From the NCBI GenBank assembly GCA_030549775.1, contig CM060175.1:94789470-94853469 (forward strand): 64,000 nucleotides of DNA. Reading direction: 5' to 3'. The notes below the pieces were generated by a model that was not told the origin of the DNA, did not search any database, and saw only the letters and a program-made list of their open reading frames with translations. The stretch is from Tamarix chinensis (lineage: Eukaryota > Streptophyta > Magnoliopsida > Caryophyllales > Tamaricaceae). A program made the translations under genes and the position numbers. Below, piece by piece: positions 1 through 10,877 of the stretch (the first letter of the stretch is position 1; every line of letters begins with the position of its first letter).

Positions 1-201
1 ATTGGAAGACCAGTGGTGTTCTCTCTGGCTGCCGAAGGAGAAGCTGGAGTGAGGAAAGTACTTCAAATGCTGAGAGAGGAGTTTGAGCTGACAATGGCAT
101 TAAGCGGTTGTCGTTCACTCAAAGAGATCACTCGTGACCATATCGTGACAGAATGGGACCTCCCTCGTCATCAGCTTCCCCGCCCTTTACCCAGGTTATA
201 A
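1..201 (+). CDS. GLO: Peroxisomal (S)-2-hydroxy-acid oxidase (glycolate oxidase family), last exon only
   Basis: The open frame runs from the first base to a TAA at 199-201 and gives 66 residues that read as the C-terminus of the FMN-dependent alpha-hydroxy-acid oxidase family. [16 protein letters not shown] is the end of the TIM barrel that precedes the C-terminal helices. [14 protein letters not shown] and [11 protein letters not shown] are family hallmarks. In plants these enzymes oxidise glycolate to glyoxylate with O2, releasing H2O2 in leaf peroxisomes (photorespiration); other members use longer hydroxy acids. The protein ends PLPRL, so the last three residues PRL fit a PTS1 peroxisome-import signal. 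The rest of the gene lies to the left of the window, so substrate class cannot be decided. The tail between TEWD and PRL is proline/arginine-rich and slightly long compared with the usual short tail. Confidence 0.93.
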   Translation: MGRPVVFSLAAEGEAGVRKVLQMLREEFELTMALSGCRSLKEITRDHIVTEWDLPRHQLPRPLPRL

Positions 202-951
202 AAAGGGTGCAACAAACATAGGCCACCGAGAAGGAAAGGGCATGATTGATGGCAATTCCATAGCACGAAATTGTTATGTTTGAGGGAATTCAAAGCGTTG
301 GCATTTACGTTTTTAAGCATCTTATTTCTTGATTTGGGACAGTGATGACTGGACGGTTTACAAATGTACTATTATGTAATGGCTACTGGTGCCTTTCACT
401 GTATATTATCCTATACACTGCCCTAAAAATAAGCCATTTTCCACTTATGAAACAGGTGTGAAGGAGCCAGAATTTCCAGAGTTTCCCCAAAAGTGGCAGG
501 TTATATACCGTAACTGAAAAAACTCTGATGATCGGTTGTGCTCACTGCATTTAACTTAGCTAAATGAACTGATATCCATTACTAATATAGTGATGGTGAC
601 AAGGCATATATATGGACATTAAGGACGATACATTGATGGCTGAAAAGGTTGAAGGTGGTTGTCCCTGTGATGCATTCAAAATAAGACACATAAGTAGGGT
701 CACATCTGGTAGTAATTGAAATGCTAGCCCGCTGGCGATAAACTAACGGATTTTCTTTTAGGTAGTTGACAAAACTAAGTATTGAAATAGTTAAAAAAAA
801 AAGTGTTAAATAATATTAAAAGACATTTATATTATTAGAAAAATAAACTAAAATTCACTATAAAGTTAAAAATACAGAAAGAGCGAGAGACAGAGAAAGA
901 GAGAGAAGTTAGCTTAACGATAGTAAACTAGAAGCAAGTTTTGTTGTTTTT
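202..951 (+). other. GLO 3' UTR and downstream intergenic DNA
   Basis: No coding sequence is seen. The first 250-350 bases after the stop are presumably 3' UTR, with several AATAAG/AATGAA-like polyadenylation possibilities, none decisive. From about 780 the DNA becomes A-rich, with a short GA-rich stretch at about 878-908. No transposon terminus was recognised. Confidence 0.5.
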
Positions 952-1387
952 AGATCAATAAACTAAAAGCTGTCTTATTTATCTCTTAGATATAAATAGA
1001 CTTTATAACTGTAATAAATCTTGTTACTGCCATTTGAAGGGATAAAAGAATGAGTCATTGATAGCTCTTTTGGGTCATATAGTATAAGGGTATGCATCCA
1101 CATTTACCTTTGTTTTGGATTATCTATGTATGAATAAAATGTGACTATTCGATCTAAGCCCAACCAGATAGATCAATAAGCTAAAAACTACCTTATTTAT
1201 CTCTTAGATATAAATAGACTTTATAACTGTAATAAATCTTGTTACTGCCATTTGAAGGGATAGAAGAATGAGTCATTGATAGCTCTTTTGGGTCAGATAG
1301 TATAAGGGTATGCATCCACATTTCCCTTTGTTTTGGATTGTCTATGTATGGACAAAATTTGACCATTCGATCTAAGCTCAACCAGGC
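952..1387. repeat. Tandem direct duplication, two units of about 218 bp
   Basis: The block beginning AGATCAATAA at 952 is repeated from 1170 with only scattered changes. Both copies contain TTATTTATCTCTTAGATATA, then ACTTTATAACTGTAATAAAT, then GGGTATGCATCCACATTT, and end near GATCTAAGC..CAACCAG. The offset is constant at 218 bp, so this is a simple tandem duplication. No open frame and no terminal TG/CA structure points to a known element. Confidence 0.85.
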
Positions 1388-1942
1388 AAAGCCCTAGAAC
1401 TTTGTGTGCTTTGGGCAGTCCAAGACTTTGCGGGGCTTACCCCTCAGATCTAGCTAACTTAACCCATATAACGGTATCTTGGGCAGATATCATGCCCTCA
1501 ACTATTAGTTAAAAATTAGTCATCATCCACTTCGTTTGTGGGGAACCTAACTCCCTCGATTTCTTAGCAACGAACGCCTCCAATGATGGTTTCACCCCAC
1601 CTTTGGTAGGGGTGAGTTGCAAGTCGCAGTCTATGTATAGAGGGGTCATGAAGCCTCCCATGCATCAATCAGGTAATTACAGTTCCAACTCCACTTATTA
1701 TCTATGCTAATTTCAACCTTTTGTTAATTCTTTAAGCTCTCACCTACTACATATTTGTGCAAACTTTACAACACCTCTACAAACATATTCAATTAGGGAC
1801 CCTAATCCCTTCACCATTAATGACACTACCCTTTCAATCCTAACGACTAAATCACTCTAACTCCTCATCTATTCTTCTTTCACTTTATGCACATTCTATG
1901 CTACTAACTTAATAGTTTGAGTGCCTTTAGGCCAACATTACA
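1388..1942. other. Intergenic DNA, no gene recognised
   Basis: No supported coding sequence or transposon end is seen. A 25-bp stretch at about 1806-1830 (ATCCCTTCACCAT..ATGACACT) has a near match at about 11961-11985, on the other side of the giant-LTR cluster. The meaning is unknown. Confidence 0.4.
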
Positions 1943-2621
1943 TGTAACACTCCAAAATTTCATAATTTTAATTTTGAACATTTAACATTTTATCCAATAA
2001 CCTAACTGTTAAATATTAACTGGATTATTTTTGTTAATCTTTAACCCGCTAATCTAGATACATTCTTTAATAATTTATCCTAATTATTTTATATATTTTT
2101 TATTTACATCCATCCTAAATCGATAATTTTACCCAATTAATTTTTCCTAATCAGATACCCTAAATTTAGATAAGTTCATTTTATCTTAAACCTAAATCTA
2201 GCATAATTTTAATTCTAATCCTAATCTTACCTAGCCTAACCCCACAGTTTTCTTTTCTTCCTCTTCCTCTTCTTCTCCTCCTCCCACACCTTTGCACCCC
2301 CAAACACACCCCGACATGCCTTTGCAACACCCATGCACACTTATTCCCCTTTCTTCTTCAAACCCAAGTAACCCCTTCATTTTCCCCCATCGTTGCATGC
2401 CCTTTTTCTTTCCCTTTTCCCTTCTACACCAACCTTGCACTTCTGCCAACCCGCATTGCCTCTCCATTACCATTAAATTCCTCTACAAACCCAACCTTAC
2501 TATCCTAGCCATCGCCCTAAACTCCTCTAACCCTCGCCTATGCATATACATACATACACATGCCTATTCTTCTTATTTCATTCAGAAACCCAAGCCCTAC
2601 CTTCCCCTTCTTTTCTCCTCC

Positions 2622-2987
2622 CTACTCCTTCTCCTCCTCCTCCTCCTCCTCCTTCTTCTTCTTCTTCTTCTTCTTCTTCTTTTCTTCTTCTTCTTCTTCT
2701 TCTTCTTCTTCTTCTTCTTCTTCTTCTTCTTCTTCTTCTTCTTCTTCTTCTTCTTCTTCTTCTTCTTCTTCTTCTTCTTCTTCTTCTTCTTCTTCTTCTT
2801 CTTCTTCTTCTTCTTCTTCTTCTTCTTCTTCTTCTTCTTCTTCTTCTTCTTCTTCTTCTTCTTCTTCTTCTTCTTCTTCTTCTTCTTCTTCTTCTTCTTC
2901 TTCTTCTTCTTCTTCTTCTTCTTCTTCTTCTTCTTCTTCTTCTTCTTCTTCTTCTTCTTCTTCTTCTTCTTCTTCTTCTTCTTCTTC
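2622..2987. repeat. (TCC)n followed by (TTC)n microsatellite, about 111 TTC units
   Basis: A short CCT/TCC run (2622-2652) passes into TTC repeats from 2653 to 2987, about 335 bp, broken only by one extra T near 2681. All six frames stay open and would give poly-Leu, poly-Ser, poly-Phe, poly-Glu, poly-Arg or poly-Lys, so the long open frames here are artefacts. The tract lies in the polypyrimidine part of giant LTR copy 1, the position where the other copies carry shorter purine/pyrimidine tracts. Long GAA/TTC tracts are known to form triplexes and to attract silencing. Confidence 0.98.
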
Positions 2988-4479
2988 CTTTTCCCTCTCC
3001 ATTTTCCATCTCTTTTCCACCTCTAGCAAAACTCACCACCACATCACCATTGCACACCCTCGAGCCTTGCCTACCTTTCTTCTCCCTTTTTTCTTCTCCT
3101 TCTCCATTACCCTACCTTTTTTTCTTTTCCCTCACCGCCACCATTCACCATCGACCATCCCAGCACCACCTACCTCACTCTCCAACCATCGTAGCCCTTA
3201 TATCCCTTTCACACCACTAACAAACCACCAACCACTTGTCAACCTCTCTACCCAATCGTGCTTTTCTCTACCCTATGTCATGCCTTCTTACCCAGAACCA
3301 CCACCCTCCTGCCACCCTTTCCTGTGTCGGGCCAACAACTACACCACCACCCCCTATGCAGCCCTGCCCTTGTCCTAACTACAACCACCACTGAAGCTCT
3401 AACATCTCACCACCTCCTTACCTCTAGTTTCTTTTCTATCTCCTCCCTACTGTTCCCATTTCCTCCTTCCTAGACGCTCTACTAGAACCTCCACCATCTG
3501 CCTCCCTCGTTGTAGCCAAAGTGCCAGCCCTCGGCCATCACCTCCAGCAACCAACAAACCCCCAAACCTCTATGCACTACCCAACTTTTCACATTAAGGG
3601 CATTATGGTAATTTTTATCTTCAATAAATGTTTTAATAAAAATTATTATTTTGTTGGTTAAGTATGAATAAGTTTAATGTGGTATTATTTTTGTGTATAG
3701 AAGTTTGATTAGTGGAGCCTAATAATTTTTAGTAGGTTATCGATAGATTTTGTTTTTACCGGAAATCAGGTAATCCTTATACTCTATTAAAATGTGAGAT
3801 ATCGCATGATAGCACATTAGGGTTTTTGATGCATAAATTTCATTAAGTATGTTTGTTATGTTAAAATTATCTACCTAAAAGTGTGAGCATGACGTTTGGA
3901 AAATGGATTATGACGATTTGTATAAAGTATTATGTGTATGAAAGTATGATAAAATGGGTTTAATGCCAGAAATAAATTATAAAAGTCATGCATGTCCAAT
4001 ATGATGGTCTAGACATGCTTAAGCATATTTTTAGCATAACTATTATTATTTTGGTCTTTTAAAACATATAATTATATTTATTCCAATGAGCGTAACTAAT
4101 GTGTTTCATTTTTTCTTAAGTATGGAAGCATGTGTTTGGATGTTTTAGAAATTGATGTTAAAGTTTTTCATACTAAATCATGTATAAGTGTAAAATTATC
4201 ATTTGGTTTGTCTGGTAATTTATTTTCATGTTAAATAATTTAGCTATTATGCTTTATCCTTTTCATGATAAGTTAATAAATAAAATGGAATTAGTGTTAG
4301 AAATGGATGATAATGTGGAAATTATGGCCTTAAGGATAATTTGGTTAATATGGGTTAAAAATAGAATTTTGGGTATTTTATGATGATAATTGGTTCAAAA
4401 TATGTTGAGTATAATATGTGGAAGGTTTAGAGTGAATATGTATGGTTTCAATATAATAAATGAGAAAAGTGGTTTTTAG

Positions 4480-5010
4480 TGGGAATTGTAACCCTATGGG
4501 TGAAATTATTATCACATGTATGAATTGTTTGATTTTGACCTTGAATTCATGATATATTGGTATTTTAGGAAGGAATACTCAACTTTGGAGTCATATGAGT
4601 TTCATGGGAAAAGTTATGATTGAATTATGAAATTTAGGTTTTGTAGGAAATGTAAATAGTAACCATAAGGGCAGACTATTAATCGCATGTGTAAGATGTG
4701 GGATTTGGATCTCAATTTTTTGTATATGATACCAATCATAATATTTTGGGGATTTATATTAAATTTGGTGTTTATATGGATATTATGAGAAGAGTTATGA
4801 TTAAATTGTAAAATTAGGGCCTTGTGGAAAATATAAAAAGTAACCCTAAGGGTACTCTATTATTACATGTGTAAGATATTAGATTTAAACCATAATTTTT
4901 GGTTATATTGTCAATAATAATATTTTAAGGATTGGTATTGAATTTGGTGATAAAATGAGTACTGAGAAAGAATTTATGCTAGACTTGTGAAATTAGATTT
5001 TTTAGGGGAA
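4480..5010. repeat. Tandem repeat of about 177 bp, three diverged units, inside giant LTR copy 1
   Basis: The motif GTAACCCTAAGGG or a near variant recurs at about 4487, 4660 and 4840. Each time it is followed by an ATTATTACATGTGTAAGAT-like stretch, then by TTTGGT..ATAATATTTT and an AAAGAGTTATGATT-like stretch. Spacing is about 173-180 bp. The units are diverged, so the tandem array is old. Confidence 0.75.
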
Positions 5011-5099
5011 TGTGGATTGTCCTTGGGAGGATATGTTGGGACATATACCTTGTATGGTTATGTGTGTGTTTTTATGATTTTTCCTTTTCATTGGATGAT

Positions 5100-5682
5100 A
5101 ATAGTGGCCGAGGGCATAAACCCTAGTGTTGTACTTATGATATCGTTCTGCCAGTTGAGAATAGTGGCCAGGAGCTTTATATAATAGGGTTGTTTTTATG
5201 ATATCATTCCACTAATTGATAATAGTGGGGGTCCTTGAATTCAAATTAAATAAATCATTTAAATGATTTTAACAATGAATAAGATATTAATCACTTGAAG
5301 TGAAATACCATATAACTCAAGACCGCGTGTACATGTCCATTCCATCGGATAAGAATAGTGGTCAAAATCATTTTTTCATAGGGTTGTATATATTATTGAA
5401 ACCATATACTGGTTGAGAATAGTGGTCGGGAGTATTTTTCCCTAGGGTTGTATATTAATGATATCGTTCCATCGGTTAATAATAGTGGACAGAAGCTTAT
5501 CGCCTTGGATTTATATATTATTAATACAATTCTATCGACCAAAAATAGTGGGGTCTTTGAACTCAATATTAAGTGAATAATCAAATTGATTGTAATTTTT
5601 TATAAAATATTAATATTTAAAGTGAGAGACTACATGAGTCAGGATTGGTTACACTTGCTTATTTCACCAAATGAGAATAGTG
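5100..5682 (+). repeat. AATAGTGG cassette array in giant LTR copy 1
   Basis: The core AATAGTGG occurs at 5100, 5160, 5221, 5354, 5418, 5481, 5544 and 5675. Spacings are 60, 61, 133, 64, 63, 63 and 131 bp, that is, clusters with about 60-64 bp steps separated by spacers of about 132 bp. The core that closes each of the first two clusters (5221 and 5544) runs into extra Gs (GTGGGG). The spacers end with AGTGAAATACCAT or AGTGAGAGACTACATGAGTC. Most cores are followed by CCAGGAGC or a variant. The same grammar is seen in copy 2 and in the solo LTR. Confidence 0.85.
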
Positions 5683-6571
5683 GCCAGGAGCATTTTGCCC
5701 TAAGGTTGTATATTATTGATATTGTTCCACCAATTGAGAATATCAAGATCCCTAAACTCAACGTGAATAAATAATTGGAATGATTGTAATAACTAAGTGG
5801 GTTTGTTTATGATTAAGATTAATGATGTGGATGTAGAGTATGAGATGTATTATGATGTTATCATTATTGTGTTAAGACTAATCATAATCATTACTTTAGA
5901 AAGTATCCCCTGGCTTCTTGGTTGGTATGTTTCATTATGTTCTAAATGAAAGGGTATAAGGAGTATGTGGCTTTTGTGATATTTTTTTTTATCTAATATT
6001 ATTATGGTATTTTGACAATTGTATGTATAATTCAATGTTTTATACCATTTATTATTATGATGTCTTTTATGTGTTCCATGTGAGCTTTTCATGTTAGTTT
6101 TGTATAATGGGTTACTCGGTATCGTTGTATTAAAGTGTTAGTTTTTATGTACCCGTACTTATTTAATAAGTAATTTTCTTCATATGTTAGCTTGCAAGAT
6201 CGATTAAAAGCTAGTACTTAAGTTAAGAGTTAGGGCTATTCAGTGTTTTTCCTGGTATTTTTTGATCAGTTGCTCTTGTACTCATATATTCTTATGTATT
6301 TTTCCTTTCACTAAATTTTGCAACTACTGAAAGTTGGTTTTATTTGGGAATAATATTAATTTACTTTAATTCTCTATGCACTGATTCTTATAAGTGTGTT
6401 ATTAATTTAAGTGGAGTAACGTTTTTAAACTTAACATTTGGTATAATAATGGTAGAGGAAACCAAAGTTATACTAAGTGTGGTAGTAACACCCTATGTTT
6501 TACTATTTTAACTCCTGTAATTAATTATTTGAACAAAAAAAAATTCAACTACAATTTTTGGGGGTTTTACA

Positions 6572-7142
6572 CCACACATGTGTTCCTCTAATGCTCAGGG
6601 TTTTACACCACACCTGACACCGACCGACATATCTGTTGTAGATTAAAAGGGTTCATAACTTGGTACACACCATGGGAGCCTATTTATTTTTAGTACCAAC
6701 AAAGCACAAGTGTTCACTCACTCCCCTCTTGAAGATGGCGAATTTATTGGGCTAACCATATCTAAGGACAATCCACCTCTGGTGAATGAGCCAAAATCCA
6801 GTGTGAATGCCCCTGAGTGCTAATTGGGGCTCTTAGCTTGAAAAATGGATTAGTATGTAGAAGAGTTCAAGATCCAGAGAAAGATAGCCAACTCCTAAAT
6901 TGTTAGAACATATAGTACATGACTAGGCTCCCATAGATCAATATGTCACCACCACCACCATTGTTGTTCAGCGCTCAGCTACCAGCATTTAGCACGGTGA
7001 CCTCTTTTCAAGTGTCAGTGCTACCTTTGGTAGTAGTCTACAGAACACCACCCAACAGGATGGAACTTGGGTAGTCAAGTGTCCCACTCTACCATGTCTC
7101 TTTGACTCTTGAAGTCACCAAAAAAAAATCCTATGGGACTAA
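6572..7142. other. DNA between two giant-LTR copies, no gene recognised
   Basis: No open frame of note. It could be internal DNA of a deleted element or old host DNA. GGTTTTACACCACAC occurs twice, at the LTR end (about 6563) and again at about 6599. No convincing primer-binding site was found after 6571. Confidence 0.4.
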
Positions 7143-7429
7143 TGTAACACCTCAAGTCGATACGACCACGTGAGGACTAACTTAGAATACTTTTGGATTG
7201 ATTAGCTAACCTCACAGATCAACACGAGTCCTTTCAATGCGCTTTATCCTCACTCACGCACTTCCTAATAAATTTTCTGAAAATTCCCATGAAGGTTACC
7301 CATCCTAAACATTACTCTACCATTTCTATTATTATTATTGTTCTTGCTATTATTATTAACAATAACTTTGGCACCTTAGCACTTTTATTATTATTATAAA
7401 TACTCGAATCCTTATATTACTACTACGAT

Positions 7430-7500
7430 TTCTATTATTATTATTATTAGTATTATTTTTAACATTATTATTATTATTATTGTTGTTGTTGTTGTTGTTG

Positions 7501-7544
<44 letters not shown>

Positions 7545-7564
7545 GTTGTTGTTATTATTATTAT
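7430..7564. repeat. (TTA)n/(TTG)n compound microsatellite
   Basis: TTA/ATT trinucleotides are interrupted by a TTG block (about 7482-7504), then TTA again, with shorter related runs from 7320 to 7680. The solo LTR has an AAT-rich stretch in the same relative place (about 47330-47900 on its opposite strand), so this is a low-complexity zone of the giant LTR. Confidence 0.9.
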
Positions 7565-9116
7565 TTTTATTACCTTGTCACTATTGTTAATATTTCATAT
7601 ACCACTAACCTTACTATCACTACTACTATTATTATTATTAGTAACATTGAAACTATTACCATTAATAATATAAATATTACTATAATTACTTTAAATTGTT
7701 GTAGCTATAAGACCTATTCTTGTTTATTAGTAGCATAATTAGCTACCTTAGGAATAATAACCATACTTTTACTTATAAAGGTACTATTATTATTTTTTAG
7801 CCCTAATAGTAAGTTGTGATAAGGGTAAGGTAGGAAGAATGGTAATTTTAGTTATAGGGAAGTTAATCCATAGTTTTTCCTAAGGAGGCGTAGGAACGTG
7901 CTCCAAGACCAGTGTCGTATTAGGTAAGGATGTGGCTAAGAACAACTATGTGTGTATTATGTGCCTTGTGTGCCATATGTTATGCCGTGTTATGTACTTT
8001 ATGTTTTTAATGACTAATTACCTGTAGCGTAGCTTGGAGTTGAGGTATGCTTATATGAATTCCTTATGACATGTGCATAATAATTGTTCTGTTGTGCTTA
8101 TGATATTATATGATGTGACCCTCTATGACATGCATGTTAGGATGTTAATAATATGATGCGGGGTGAAAGGATAAAAGAGGGAAAATGCAAAGTGAGTTGA
8201 CTAAGGGGGCATGAGATTGACCTAATTATCTTATGATCTATAAGGGAAAATTAAAAGAAGATTATGATTAAAATAAAAGAGTGATGTGAACTTTGCATGG
8301 AAAATTTTTAGGGTTTGTATGGGGTGGATCGAGTTTGCATGGGAATGATCTTTACTTGAGAAAAGTTGTTTTAGGGTGTAAGTAAGGTACGGGGAGAGTT
8401 GTGGAGTGATTGGAAACTTTAGATGAAAAATAGTACGTAGGTTGGTGTGAGGGTGTATAGGGGACTTGATTAGGGTTTGGGAGGAAACCCTAATCTGGGA
8501 GAAAATGTGGAAGTGAGAAAAATTAAGGAAGAGTGGAGTATGGGTTAAGAGTGGAAAATTTATTATATGAGGGATGAGTATGGGTGTCATGGGAAGTAAG
8601 TAATGTTAGGTGAATAATAGAGAGATTACTTGTGGGAAAAGAAATGTGCTAGGGTTTGGAGTGGCCAACTAGGGTTTTTCGATCACCTGCGAAATCAATG
8701 AGTAAAGTGATATGATTTGGGGTTGAACCTAAATGAGATGAGGTGTTGGATGATAAATAAAATAATGGTAGTGAAGTAAGAGGAAGTTGGACCACATAGG
8801 TCCAATTAGGGTTTCAAGGGAAACCCTAGAGGGTGATAGTGGGTAGAGTTTGATGTCACGAGGTGTTGGGCCTTAACCCACACCCTTAGGAGTTGATTTT
8901 CATTATGTGTAAGTGTAAAGGGGAATAGATATCGGGGCGTGATAAAGGGCGCAAGAGTCCCAAGATATGGGACGGGCCCTCTCGGGAGGATAGAAGTAGA
9001 AGGTTAGTGACATGCATGCCAAGGGTGAAATGCTTATCGAATAAGATATGAATAAGATACTAATCATTTAAAGAGAATGATTGTTGAGCCGGACCCAAAC
9101 CGGTCCACCAATAAAT

Positions 9117-9564
9117 AATAGTGGCCAGGAGCTGGGGTGCCCTACATGACCAGTCCACCGACGAATAATAGTGGCCAGGAGCGTTCTGCACTACATGATT
9201 TCCGGTCCATCGGCTATAATAGTGGGGGTTTTCGTACTCAACAAACCAACGTAATAATGATAAGGCATGGGAAAGACACTAAGTAATTATAGTGAAACAC
9301 CATGTGAGTCGAGGCCAGACCGGTCCACCGGCGAATAATAGTGGCTAGGAGCGTTCTGCCCTGCATGATTTTCGGTCCACCAGCTATAATAGTGGGGGTT
9401 TCCGTGCTCAAAAAACCAACGTAATAATGATAAGGTATGAGAAAGACACTAAGTAATTACAGTGAAACACCATATGAGTCGGGGCCAGACCGGTCCATCG
9501 ATAAATAATAGTGGTCAGGAGCGTTCTGCTCTGCATGATTTCCGGTCACTGGCTATAATAGTGG
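9117..9564 (+). repeat. AATAGTGG cassette array in giant LTR copy 2
   Basis: AATAGTGG cores lie at 9117, 9167, 9218, 9337, 9388, 9507 and 9557, with spacings of 50, 51, 119, 51, 119 and 50 bp. Most cores are preceded by an ACCGGTCCACCGG-like block. The cores at 9218 and 9388, which close their clusters, run into GTGGGGGTT. The 119-bp spacers contain AACCAACGTAATAATGATAA and end with GTGAAACACCAT and GAGTCG. The repeating unit of about 170 bp is clear and much better conserved than its surroundings. Confidence 0.92.
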
Positions 9565-10287
9565 AGTTCCGGCACTCGCATGGATTGATAAAGAGTATGT
9601 ATGGAACAAGTATATGGATAAGAGATCTAAAGAATAAACTTATCTGGACTGTTTTTCAGCCTTCATTATCTATATTGTTATATGCGGTCTTTATGATCAT
9701 GTTGTGTTATATGCCTTATATGTTTGGCCTTAGCTGCATAGTTTCCTTACTCAGTATTTGGCGTATTGACCACCCGTTTCATGGGTGCTGCTCATTCCCG
9801 CGAGTAGAGGACCCACCTGAGTTTGTGCAGGTAGGAGATGATATCTTCGATGCCTACGACTCTTACGAGGCATCGGGTGGGGCTGAGAGTTGAGCTTGGA
9901 CTTAGCCTAGGGACCGAGAGCGAAGTGGCCGGACTCTTCTTTTCGTTTTGTATCGTTTTATTTTAGTTCTGTTCTATCGTACGATACTTTATGTTCTTTG
10001 AGAACTTTATCTATGTACCCCTTTGGCTTGTAAACCTTTTTACGCGTACTCTAAATTTTATATTGTGAACAATTTAACTCCCTTATGAATTATTGTTTTA
10101 AGTATTAGCTCTTGTTTGCCGATAATCCTTTTTAGCCTTAGCACTTGGTATTGGAGCTGTAGGAGTGAACCGGTCCGGTACTGAGTGTGGCGGTAATATC
10201 CCCATAATTCACAATTTTATTATTTCGCTTCCGTTAATTCTTTTATTTAAAACAAAATTTCCAGTAGTGAATTTTTGGGATATTACA

Positions 10288-10790
10288 ATGACCTAGGGTT
10301 TAAAAGACTTTTTGCACATGGTAAGTGTGATCATGAAACCTATAAAAATGACTAGTTAGTTCTATTTTTTTTTCTTCTTAGAGTTATGCCTTGCTTGAGG
10401 ACAAACAAGAATTTAAGTGTAGTTATTTTATAAAAATGGGGTATTGATGAATGCATATTTTTAGTTATTTTATATCCTTTTACTTTAATATTTTGGTTAT
10501 TTATTTGAATAATATGTGAGATTATTTATATTCTTTTTATTTATTTGCTTAATTTATAATAATCTCATGTATTTAATTAATTTCGAGTTTAAAGTTAATT
10601 TTCTAATGATTTTGATAACATATTGTATTTTGACCATAACTTTCTTATACGAACTCAAATTTAAGTTATTCAAATTTTGGTGTAAATATAAAATTGTGAC
10701 ATACAACTTTTATTTCTAATACTTTCTCCTGATTTAGATTGCATAAGAATCATAAATTAGCATAAATTTATAGGCGGAGCCATTCCCTAA
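10288..10790 (+). mobile_element. Remnant of an LTR retrotransposon 3' internal region and LTR start
   Basis: TTGCTTGAGGACAAACAAG followed by AATTTAAGTGTAG (about 10390-10425) is the kind of sequence that follows integrase in Tat/Athila-type Gypsy elements. TGATGAATGCATATTTTTAG at about 10446 has the look of the start of a 3' LTR. No coding domain is left. Giant LTR copy 2 abuts it at 10287 and probably inserted into it. The lineage is an inference. Confidence 0.4.
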
Positions 10791-10877
10791 TATATGAATT
10801 TGATAGAAATAATTCTACAATACTTTTACTAAATGTATTTTTTTTCTTGTTGTGAAGGCTTGGCAGTAGTCAACGTG

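Larger units (their letters stand above)
1943..6571 (+). mobile_element. Giant LTR (about 4.6 kb), copy 1, plus orientation
   Basis: The segment starts TGTAACACTCCAAAATTTC and ends AATTTTTGGGGGTTTTACA, matching in form the two ends of the solo LTR at 44877-49508 read on its own strand (TGAAATGCCCCAGAAATTTC and AATTTTGGGGTGTTACA). The lengths agree closely (4629 versus 4632 bp), and internal order is the same: AT-rich 5' end, long polypyrimidine tract, AT-rich middle, AATAGTGG cassette array, AT-rich 3' end. There is no gag or pol inside. The flanking pentamers (TTACA left, CCACA right) are not a clean target duplication, so it may be a solo LTR with an eroded duplication or one LTR of a rearranged element. 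Sequence divergence from the other copies is high, implying age. Assignment to the Gypsy superfamily is inferred from the terminal sequence style only. Confidence 0.72.
7143..10287 (+). mobile_element. Giant LTR family, copy 2, shortened (about 3.1 kb)
   Basis: The 3' end, AATTTTTGGGATATTACA at 10287, matches the family terminus. Inside, CCAAGACCAGTGTCG..AGGTAAGGA (about 7905-7930) matches the reverse complement of the solo LTR near 47080-47110, and the AATAGTGG array lies at 9117-9564. The region from 9720 to 10200 also parallels the 3' quarter of the solo LTR, including a TACTGAGT..GGCGGTAATATCC stretch. The 5' boundary is uncertain: a TGTAACACCTC terminus occurs at 7143, but the GC-rich and polypyrimidine part present in other copies is missing. 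The first 170 bp (to about 7320) may belong to a different LTR family. The flanks ACTAA and ATGAC do not match. Confidence 0.6.

Noticed and set aside
2292..3378. Long open frames on both strands (up to 272 codons)
   Set aside because: They consist of the TTC/GAA microsatellite read in every frame, giving homopolymeric proteins. No flanking domain supports a gene.
5100..5682. Regularly spaced short repeats resembling a CRISPR array
   Set aside because: Plant nuclear DNA, diverged cores of only about 8 bp, related rather than unique spacers, and no cas genes. It is a repeat within an LTR.
8231..8590. 119-codon open frame on the minus strand
   Set aside because: Low-complexity Pro/His/Ile composition inside giant LTR copy 2, with no family resemblance and not kept in other copies.
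9462..9893. 143-codon open frame on the plus strand
   Set aside because: It crosses the cassette array and LTR 3' region. The other LTR copies do not keep the frame.
1943..10287. Copies 1 and 2 as the two LTRs of one element
   Set aside because: They are strongly diverged, differ in length, use different cassette steps (about 62 versus 50 bp), and have no pol between them and no matching flanks.
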